Shown here: piece by piece, positions 43,472 to 49,814 of the stretch
Numbering within the stretch: position 1 is the stretch's first letter
Layout of the letters: each line of letters opens with the position of its first letter
NCBI GenBank assembly: GCA_012961165.1
Contig: DTZW01000322.1
Coordinates: forward strand, 31,619-81,432
Direction of reading: 5' to 3'
DNA from: Gammaproteobacteria bacterium
Lineage (GTDB): Bacteria > Pseudomonadota > Gammaproteobacteria > Pseudomonadales > Azotimanducaceae
DNA: 49,814 nt
Program-made: the position numbers and the translations under genes
Notes under the pieces: model-generated
Database searches by the model: none
What the model was told of the DNA's origin: nothing
What the model saw: the letters and a program-made list of their open reading frames with translations, nothing else

Positions 43472-44236
43472 CTAAAGAAAAACGGCACCGGCGCAAGTGG
43501 CGATGACCATCACAAAGAGCAACCATTTTAACGTGTTTTGACTGACGTTAATGGCAAATCGAACACTGGCCATTGCACCGGCAATACTGCCAACGGCCAA
43601 TATCATGCCGGGGATCCACCAGACCTGGCCTCGCATCGCAAAAACAACCAGCGCAACACCTGAAAAGACCCCCGTGCACACAGATTTGAGCGCGTTCGTC
43701 CTGATCAGGTCATAACGAAGCCCCCCTGCTAGGGCGGCGATAAGAATGAACCCAACACCCGCCTGGACAAATCCACCGTAAACACCCGCCAGAAAAAGTC
43801 CAAGACCTGCAACCGGTCTATCCGCCAGCTTGTAGGGTTCGGTGCCGTCGACAGGAATGACGGCCTGCGGCCTAATCACCATCACCAATGCTATAATGAT
43901 CATCGAACCTAACAGTACGGGTTTAAGAACCCAGACGGGCAGGAAGGAAGCCAGCAGCGAGCCTGCCAGCGCGCCGACGAGCGCTGGAACCAAAACCGGT
44001 AAAATTGTCGACTTATCCAGCTTGTCCTGATCGCTAAAACCTTTTGCGCCCGTTATCGACTGCATTAAGACGCCGACCCGATTCGTGGCATTGGCAACAT
44101 CGGCCGGCATACCCAGCATCATCAACGCAGGCAAAGTCAGCATGGAGCCGCCCCCCGCCAGGGTATTGATGAAACCAGAAACCAACCCGGTAACCAACAG
44201 CAGGCAGATCATTAAAATTGAAAGTTCGTATTCCAC
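43472..44236 (-). CDS. TSUP-family permease (TauE/SafE type)
   Basis: About 254 aa from GTG 44236 (MEYELSILMICLLLVTGLVS), the start that fits the family N-terminus; ATG 44281 and the track's TTG 44326 are alternatives. Signatures: GFINTLAGGGSMLTLPALML-like segment, NATNRVGVLMQS, GVYGGFVQAGVGFIL (second-half repeat) and a hydrophobic C-terminus. About eight helices. TSUP proteins move sulfite, sulfonates or other small organic anions; the substrate is not evident. Divergent from the aromatic leader. Confidence 0.9.
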   Translation of the reverse strand: MEYELSILMICLLLVTGLVSGFINTLAGGGSMLTLPALMMLGMPADVANATNRVGVLMQSITGAKGFSDQDKLDKSTILPVLVPALVGALAGSLLASFLPVWVLKPVLLGSMIIIALVMVIRPQAVIPVDGTEPYKLADRPVAGLGLFLAGVYGGFVQAGVGFILIAALAGGLRYDLIRTNALKSVCTGVFSGVALVVFAMRGQVWWIPGMILAVGSIAGAMASVRFAINVSQNTLKWLLFVMVIATCAGAVFL

Positions 44237-44320
44237 TACTCTTAATCCGAAGGGAAAGCTGTCTGGTAGAAAAGGCAGCATGGTATAGCGGACACCAGCC
44301 GTTGTCACTGAGCAGGTCAC

Positions 44321-44348
44321 TTGCAATCCCGCAGTAGAAGGCTATTAT
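44321..44348 (+). promoter_or_regulatory. Possible sigma-70 promoter of the DAHP-synthase leader
   Basis: TTGCAA (44321-44326), a 16-nt spacer and TATTAT (44343-44348). The -10 is a five-of-six match and the -35 four-of-six. A start site here would fall almost at the leader ATG (44357), giving a leaderless leader peptide. A promoter further upstream is equally possible. Confidence 0.35.
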
Positions 44349-44356
44349 CCCCACCC

Positions 44357-44461
44357 ATGAAAATACGATTTACCCAGCGCTTTAGCAACCCAGCCAACCC
44401 GTCGACGGTGAATATCGTTGATGCGTGGTGGCTGGGCTATTACTTTTTCGTAAAAAGCTAA
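44357..44461 (+). CDS. Aromatic-amino-acid leader peptide of DAHP synthase
   Basis: A 34-codon ORF beginning MKIRFTQRFSNPANPSTVNI and ending DAWWLGYYFFVKS. Consecutive Trp-Trp (44426-44431), Tyr-Tyr (44438-44443) and Phe-Phe (44444-44449) codons make it a sensor of all three aromatic aminoacyl-tRNAs. It is followed at 17 nt by competing hairpins and a terminator and then by DAHP synthase, the first enzyme of the aromatic pathway. Classical attenuation applies: shortage of any aromatic amino acid stalls the ribosome and lets transcription through. No good ribosome site lies at the right distance (AGAAGG is 15 nt away), so initiation may be weak or leaderless. Confidence 0.82.
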   Translation: MKIRFTQRFSNPANPSTVNIVDAWWLGYYFFVKS

Positions 44462-44477
44462 ATCGCTCAACAATCTG

Positions 44478-44535
44478 GGCGGTTAATCCGCCTGAGAAAC
44501 CCCGACAGGCGGATGCCATCGGGGTTTTTTTTTGC
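44478..44535 (+). terminator. Transcription attenuator with alternative hairpins
   Basis: Three stems compete. A: GGCGG/CCGCC (44478-44482 with 44488-44492). B, antiterminator: ATCCGCCTG with CAGGCGGAT (44486-44494 with 44506-44514), 9 bp perfect. C, terminator: AAACCCCGA with TCGGGGTTT (44497-44505 with 44519-44527), 9 bp, running into a tract of T residues. A excludes B because they share 44488-44492. B and C are exclusive because each encloses an arm of the other. This is the A:B:C logic of trp-type attenuators. Coupling to the leader peptide is inferred. Confidence 0.85.
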
Positions 44536-44577
44536 TTTTATAAGCCGAACAGCTAGCGACATAGACAGGACAACATC

Positions 44578-45678
44578 ATGAACGACATCAGACTGGATGA
44601 TTTAAACGTATTAAGCGAAGAAACCTTAATGAGGCCAAAAGCGCTGAAAGACAGTGTCCCAGCCTCCTCCCGGGCAATGGAAACAGTTGCAGGCGGCAGG
44701 CTTGCCATCAAAAAAATCCTGAACCGGCAAGATCCCAGGATTTTTCTGATCGTTGGCCCCTGCTCCATCCATGATACTGCCGCTGCGATGGAATATGCAC
44801 GGCGCCTGAAAACATTATCCGACGAAGTGGATGACTCACTTTTACTGATCATGCGTGTCTATTTTGAGAAGCCGCGCACAACAACGGGGTGGAAGGGATT
44901 GATCAATGATCCCCATATGGATGATTCATTCTGCATTGCAGAGGGACTAAAGTTGGGTCGAGAGCTGCTGGTCAATATTGCGGAGCTAGGATTACCAACT
45001 TCAACTGAGGCGCTCGACCCCGTAACCCCACAATATCTCCAGGATTTGATTTCCTGGAGTGCAATTGGCGCCAGAACGACTGAATCCCAGACTCACCGCG
45101 AAATGGCGAGTGGCCTGTCCTCTGCAGTTGGATTCAAAAATGGTACGGACGGTGGGTTTGACGTCGCGATTAATGCGCTGCAGTCAGTTTCAGCACCGCA
45201 CCGATTCCTTGGCATTAATCACCAGGGCCAGGTTTCGGTAATCCACACCCGGGGTAACGCGCACGCCCATATCGTGCTTCGAGGCGGTGGTGGACGAACG
45301 AATTATGATTCCGCCAGTGTGAGCCTCTGTGAACAGCGCCTTCTAAAGGCGAATATTCCGGCAAACATCATGATCGACTGCAGTCACGCCAATTCGAACA
45401 AGGACCCCGGCCTGCAGCGACTTGTGTCAAACAGCGCAGGTGACCAGATCGTCGGGGGGAACCAATCTATCATCGGCCTAATGGTCGAGAGCAACCTTGA
45501 ATGGGGAAACCAGCCTACTCCCGAAAACCTGGCTGATCTGAAATATGGCGTTTCGGTGACAGACGCCTGTGTAGACTGGGATACGACAGAGACAATGATT
45601 CGGGAACTGCGGGACAAGGTTAAGGATATATTACCGGGACGGAAACAGAACAAAACTCCTCCGACCCCGAATTCCTAG
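44578..45678 (+). CDS. DAHP synthase, class I (AroF/AroG/AroH type)
   Basis: 366 aa, normal length. Motifs: [93 protein letters not shown]. It condenses phosphoenolpyruvate with erythrose-4-phosphate, the first step of the shikimate pathway. Which aromatic acid inhibits it allosterically cannot be read here. Transcription is controlled by the Trp/Tyr/Phe leader and attenuator just upstream. Its 3' end overlaps the convergent nfuA gene by four bases. Confidence 0.96.
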   Translation: MNDIRLDDLNVLSEETLMRPKALKDSVPASSRAMETVAGGRLAIKKILNRQDPRIFLIVGPCSIHDTAAAMEYARRLKTLSDEVDDSLLLIMRVYFEKPRTTTGWKGLINDPHMDDSFCIAEGLKLGRELLVNIAELGLPTSTEALDPVTPQYLQDLISWSAIGARTTESQTHREMASGLSSAVGFKNGTDGGFDVAINALQSVSAPHRFLGINHQGQVSVIHTRGNAHAHIVLRGGGGRTNYDSASVSLCEQRLLKANIPANIMIDCSHANSNKDPGLQRLVSNSAGDQIVGGNQSIIGLMVESNLEWGNQPTPENLADLKYGVSVTDACVDWDTTETMIRELRDKVKDILPGRKQNKTPPTPNS

Positions 45679-46259
45679 GGCTGGTAGTAAGCGTTTTCCG
45701 TCACCGCATGGTCCGTGACATCGCGCACAGCAGTCAGTTCGGGCAGGCGCTCGAGCAAGGTTTTTTCAACCCCGTCTTTTAACGTCGTTTCAACCATGCC
45801 ACAACCCTGGCAACCACCTCCGAATTGAAGGATGGCAATTTCTGAATCAACCACCTCGACAAGGTTTACATTCCCTCCGTGTGACGCCAATCCGGGATTG
45901 ATCTCGCTATGCAGCACATAATTAATCCTGTCTTCAATCGGGCTGTCATCCGAGACATTCGGGATTTTGGAATTCGGTGCCTTGATGGTCAGCTGGCCGC
46001 CCATTCTGTCTTCCGCGTAATCTACCAGCGCGTCAACCAGGAATGGCTGGCTGCGATCGTCAATCCATGCAGGAAACCCTTCATACTCGATACGCTCATC
46101 ATCTGGCTGTTCTTCACCTGGCCTGCAATAGGCAATACAGGTTTCAGCCAGGGGCGTTCCAGGATCTGCGATAAATATCCTGATACCAATTTCGCCATCT
46201 TCCTGTTTGGAAAGGAGCTCAAGAAGGTAAGCCTGTGCAGAGGGCGTGATTTCAACCAT
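45675..46259 (-). CDS. nfuA: Fe-S biogenesis protein NfuA
   Basis: 194 aa from ATG 46259; the track's 46274 is a TTG. N-terminal degenerate A-type (HesB-like) domain ([26 protein letters not shown]) and C-terminal NifU domain ([38 protein letters not shown]) with the CxxC that holds a [4Fe-4S] cluster between two monomers. It delivers clusters to client enzymes in the cytosol. The length matches the E. coli protein. Tail-to-tail with the DAHP-synthase gene, divergent from metH. Confidence 0.95.
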   Translation of the reverse strand: MVEITPSAQAYLLELLSKQEDGEIGIRIFIADPGTPLAETCIAYCRPGEEQPDDERIEYEGFPAWIDDRSQPFLVDALVDYAEDRMGGQLTIKAPNSKIPNVSDDSPIEDRINYVLHSEINPGLASHGGNVNLVEVVDSEIAILQFGGGCQGCGMVETTLKDGVEKTLLERLPELTAVRDVTDHAVTENAYYQP

Positions 46260-46447
46260 GGGATTAACTTTCAATTGAATAGGCTCGTTATCTTAGCGGA
46301 AAGGCATGTTCGTAAAAACCATAAGTTTTATAGGGTCAGAGCTTACCTCCGTATGAGATCAGCTCATGTGAATAACCAATATCTTCAATATCGCTGAATG
46401 CCAGTATTGATAGAATTGGCGCCACTTTCAGCTACTAGAAGAAACCC

Positions 46448-49400
46448 ATGAACGCTGCTATTTCGACACAACTTCGAAACATTCTTAACCAAAGGGTGCT
46501 CGTAATGGATGGCGCCATGGGCACATCGATCCAGGACCTTAGGCTCGGGGAAGAAGATTATCGAGGGCCCCGCTTCCAGGACCACCCCAGCCCGCTGAAA
46601 GGTAACAATGAACTCCTCACGCTGACACGACCCGATGTGATCACGGATATCCACCTGAGTTACCTTCGGGCTGGTTCCGACATTCTGGAAACAAACACCT
46701 TTACGGCCAACTCCGTTTCCCAGGCAGACTATGGAACAGAATCGCTTTGCTATGAACTCAATCGGGATTCGGCAAGATTGTGTCGAGAGGCGATCGACAT
46801 TGTGCTGGCAGAAAACCCGGGGAAGCCTCGTTTCGTTGCAGGCGCAGTTGGGCCCACAACACGAGCCGCTAGCCTGTCTCCAGATGTAAATGACCCGGGC
46901 TATCGCAGCATTACTTTTGATGATCTGGTTGCAGACTACAGCACATGTGTTGAAGGGCTGATGGAAGGCGGTGCCGATATCATCCTTATTGAAACCATCT
47001 TCGATGTCCTGAACTCGAAGGCGGCCATATATGCAGCGCGAAAAGTGTTTGCGGAAAAGGGAACCTCACTACCAATCATGATCTCGGGCACCATTACTGA
47101 TGCAAGCGGCCGCCTGCTTTCCGGCCAAACCACAGAGGCGTTCTGGGCTTCGATTCGCCATTCAAACCCATTGTCGGTTGGTTTCAACTGCGCACTGGGT
47201 GCGGATGAACTCAGGCCATATATCGAAGAACTTTCCCAGGTTGCTGATTGCTTTGTCTCTGCCTACCCGAACCGCGGCTTACCTAACGAATTTGGCGAGT
47301 ATGACGAAACCATCGATCACATGGCCGATTCCATCAAGGATTATGTGGACTCCGGGCTCGTCAACATCATCGGTGGATGCTGTGGTACGACGCCGGAACA
47401 CATTGCCGCGTTCACTGAACTCGCTGCATCATCCGTCGTCCGCAAGCCAAAAGACCGCTCACGCGATTGCCTGTTATCCGGCCTGGAGCCCTTCTCGATT
47501 AATCAGGATTCCCTGTTCGTGAATGTCGGTGAACGAACCAACGTCACCGGTTCCGCGAAATTCGCCCGGCTCATTCGTGAAGAAAACTACGAGGAAGCAC
47601 TTCAGGTCGCCAGGGAACAGGTAGAAAACGGTGCGCAAATCATCGACATCAACATGGACGAAGGCATGCTCGACTCCAAAGCCGCGATGGTGAAATTCCT
47701 TAACCTCATTGCCGCTGAACCTGATATCTGTCGTGTACCCATCATGGTTGACAGCTCCAAATGGGAAATTATCGAGGCCGGGCTAAAATGTATCCAGGGT
47801 AAGTCTATCGTGAACTCCATCAGCCTAAAGGAGGGCGAAAAACCATTCATTGAACAGGCGAATATTTGCCTGAACCACGGTGCCGCCGTCATTGTCATGG
47901 CTTTCGACGAGGATGGGCAAGCCGATAATCTGCAGCGAAAACAGAACATCTGCAAACGTTCCTATGACCTTCTGGTTGACGTCGTAGGGTTTCCTCCTGA
48001 AGACATCATCTTTGACCCGAACGTCTTTGCTGTTGCGACCGGCATCGAAGAACACAATCTTTATGGCAAGGATTACATCGACGCATGCTCCTATATAAAG
48101 AAAGAGCTGCCGTACGCGCATATCTCGGGCGGCATTTCCAACGTGAGCTTTTCGTTCCGTGGCAACAATGCAATGAGGGAGGCCATTCATGCTGTTTTTC
48201 TGTACCACGCGGTGAAAGCCGGGCTGACCATGGGTATCGTCAATGCCGGCCAACTTACCATTTATGAAGATATTCCAGCAGATCTGCGGGAACGTATTGA
48301 AGATGTTCTGTTCAATAGAAGAGAGGATACAACCGAAAGACTAATAGAAGTCGCTTCAAGATTCGAAGGCGGTGAAAAGAAGGTCAGCAAGGAAGATCTA
48401 ACCTGGCGAGAAAAGCCAGCCCGGGAGCGACTTTCATACGCACTTGTTAAGGGAATCAACCAGTACATCGTTGATGATACTGAAGAAGCGCGCCTGGAGG
48501 CGACCCGGCCAATTGAAGTCATTGAAGGCCCGCTGATGGATGGCATGAATGAAGTCGGCGATCTTTTCGGTGCAGGTAAAATGTTCCTGCCGCAGGTGGT
48601 TAAGAGCGCACGAGTAATGAAACAGGCCGTTGCTCACCTGGTACCATTTATCGAAGCCGAGAAATCCGGAGTCGTAACATCCAAGGGTAAGATTCTAATG
48701 GCAACCGTGAAAGGCGACGTCCACGACATCGGGAAGAATATTGTCGGCGTGGTCCTGCAATGTAATAACTATGACGTCATCGACATGGGGGTGATGGTCC
48801 CTGCAGACCAGATCCTGAAAAAAGCCATCGAAGAAGACGTCGACATCATCGGATTGTCGGGATTGATTACTCCTTCACTCGATGAAATGGTTCACGTTGC
48901 CTCTGAAATGGAGCGACAGGGTATCCACAAGCCACTATTGATTGGCGGAGCCACCACCTCCAAGGCACATACATCGGTCAAGATTGATCCCTGTTTCCAT
49001 AAGGATATCGTCGCCTATGTTCCCGATGCATCAAAAGCAGTTGGCGTCACCTCCCAACTGCTGAACACGGAAAAGAAGCCATTACTGGCGGCGAGCCTGT
49101 CCGAGGAATATGAAAAAATCAGGATAAGAAACAGCAATCGGTCTGCCAAGAGCGATGCGCTGAGTTATCTTGCGGCTGTTGCCAACAAAGCAGCGCTAAA
49201 CTGGCAAGGATACAAGCCGCCCACGCCGACATTTACGGGAACTAAAACCATTACCGACTTCCCGCTTAAAGAGCTTCTGTCTTTTGTCGACTGGACTCCC
49301 TTCTTTATCGCCTGGGAACTCGCAGGGAAGTATCCAAAAATTCTCGAAGACGAAGTCGTTGGTGAACCCGCTCGGCAGCTATTCGATGATGCACAAAAAC

Positions 49401-49814
49401 TCCTGAATGAGATCATCGACGGCGACTTGCTCCAGGCAAATGCAATTATCGGATTTTGGCCGGCTAATTCAGACGGGGATGACATCATTGTTTTTGAAGA
49501 TGACACGCGCTCGACGATCAAAACGAAGCTTCATCATTTAAGACAGCAGACGAATAAACCAAACGATCAGGCCAACTTCTGCCTTGCTGACTATGTGGCG
49601 CCAACGGATACTGCTCTCAACGATTATATTGGCGGCTTTGTGGTCACCACCGGTCTTGGTGCTGACGAGTTGGCCAAAAAATACGAAGAACAAAACGACG
49701 ATTACAGCGCCATCATGGTCAAGGCCCTGGCAGACCGACTGGCAGAAGCTTTCGCCGAGAAGCTGCACCACCTGGTTCGCACCGAGTATTGGGGCTATGC
49801 AACTTCAGAATCGC
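46448..49814 (+). CDS. metH: Cobalamin-dependent methionine synthase (3' end cut by window)
   Basis: Open from ATG 46448 to the right edge (1122 codons), so absent from the ORF track; about 100 residues are missing. Domains: homocysteine-binding (1-330) with Zn ligands Cys248, Cys311, Cys312 ([17 protein letters not shown]); methyl-tetrahydrofolate-binding (about 355-630; [14 protein letters not shown]); B12 cap; B12-binding with the cobalt-ligand His in [16 protein letters not shown]; and the start of the SAM-activation domain ([13 protein letters not shown]). It makes methionine from homocysteine in the cytosol. The ribosome site is modest (AGAAGAAACCC). Confidence 0.97.
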   Translation, partial: MNAAISTQLRNILNQRVLVMDGAMGTSIQDLRLGEEDYRGPRFQDHPSPLKGNNELLTLTRPDVITDIHLSYLRAGSDILETNTFTANSVSQADYGTESLCYELNRDSARLCREAIDIVLAENPGKPRFVAGAVGPTTRAASLSPDVNDPGYRSITFDDLVADYSTCVEGLMEGGADIILIETIFDVLNSKAAIYAARKVFAEKGTSLPIMISGTITDASGRLLSGQTTEAFWASIRHSNPLSVGFNCALGADELRPYIEELSQVADCFVSAYPNRGLPNEFGEYDETIDHMADSIKDYVDSGLVNIIGGCCGTTPEHIAAFTELAASSVVRKPKDRSRDCLLSGLEPFSINQDSLFVNVGERTNVTGSAKFARLIREENYEEALQVAREQVENGAQIIDINMDEGMLDSKAAMVKFLNLIAAEPDICRVPIMVDSSKWEIIEAGLKCIQGKSIVNSISLKEGEKPFIEQANICLNHGAAVIVMAFDEDGQADNLQRKQNICKRSYDLLVDVVGFPPEDIIFDPNVFAVATGIEEHNLYGKDYIDACSYIKKELPYAHISGGISNVSFSFRGNNAMREAIHAVFLYHAVKAGLTMGIVNAGQLTIYEDIPADLRERIEDVLFNRREDTTERLIEVASRFEGGEKKVSKEDLTWREKPARERLSYALVKGINQYIVDDTEEARLEATRPIEVIEGPLMDGMNEVGDLFGAGKMFLPQVVKSARVMKQAVAHLVPFIEAEKSGVVTSKGKILMATVKGDVHDIGKNIVGVVLQCNNYDVIDMGVMVPADQILKKAIEEDVDIIGLSGLITPSLDEMVHVASEMERQGIHKPLLIGGATTSKAHTSVKIDPCFHKDIVAYVPDASKAVGVTSQLLNTEKKPLLAASLSEEYEKIRIRNSNRSAKSDALSYLAAVANKAALNWQGYKPPTPTFTGTKTITDFPLKELLSFVDWTPFFIAWELAGKYPKILEDEVVGEPARQLFDDAQKLLNEIIDGDLLQANAIIGFWPANSDGDDIIVFEDDTRSTIKTKLHHLRQQTNKPNDQANFCLADYVAPTDTALNDYIGGFVVTTGLGADELAKKYEEQNDDYSAIMVKALADRLAEAFAEKLHHLVRTEYWGYATSES

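Noticed and set aside
46275-46447. SAM or cobalamin riboswitch before metH
   Set aside because: The 173-bp gap shows no B12-box or SAM-I-type core and no terminator; only short A/T-rich sequence with promoters for nfuA and metH.

Overview
The window reads as a chromosomal segment of a gammaproteobacterium, probably marine or soil and heterotrophic. The housekeeping genes (glnS, metH, nfuA, glyA and a class I DAHP synthase) have gammaproteobacterial architecture. The accessory genes (thiolase/DUF35 pair, two luciferase-like monooxygenases, two amidases, two Rieske oxygenases, a fused CaiB-type CoA-transferase, two GPH-type transporters) suit an oligotroph that degrades lipids, steroids or aromatics. 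I cannot name a genus. No tRNA, rRNA or CRISPR array was seen.

Layout. 1-8.4 kb: thiolase + DUF35 partner, a luciferase-like monooxygenase, a lipoprotein PAF-acetylhydrolase-like esterase and two amidases, with remnants of a metallo-beta-lactamase-fold hydrolase and of a fumarylacetoacetate-hydrolase-like gene between them. 8.4-19 kb: a transposase remnant, a beta-propeller lipoprotein with an NTF2-like partner, then a minus-strand set (outer-membrane barrel, periplasmic FMN-binding-like protein, membrane hybrid kinase, receiver-kinase) that looks like one sensory unit, an ABM-domain protein and a PAS kinase. 19.3-22.8 kb: a plus-strand operon Rieske oxygenase - 74-aa protein - [2Fe-2S] ferredoxin - Rieske oxygenase, ending in an 18-bp tandem array. 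23-28 kb: rhomboid remnant, SPFH/NfeD pair, GPH transporter, CREST-type membrane hydrolase, methyltransferase remnant. 28-38 kb: NylB-like serine hydrolase, tandem CoA-transferase, alpha/beta hydrolase, second luciferase-like enzyme, GlcD-type flavoenzyme, HAD protein, glyA, methyltransferase. 38-49.8 kb: acyl-CoA-dehydrogenase-like remnant, second GPH transporter, VOC protein, threonine-dehydratase-like gene overlapping glnS, TSUP permease, an aromatic-amino-acid attenuator in front of DAHP synthase, nfuA, and metH running off the right edge.

Two themes stand out beyond the gene list. (1) Many 'empty' intergenic stretches carry recognisable decayed genes (six proposed), most without a usable start codon and so invisible to the ORF track. 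(2) Short tandem repeats of different units (9, 11, 15, 18, 24 and 33 bp) lie at gene boundaries. The 33-bp array repeats a start-codon region, making three back-to-back 10-codon mini-ORFs before a transporter gene. The 15-bp array sits in the start region of glnS. The best-supported regulatory device is a leader peptide with consecutive Trp-Trp, Tyr-Tyr and Phe-Phe codons, followed by mutually exclusive hairpins and a U-tract terminator, upstream of DAHP synthase.
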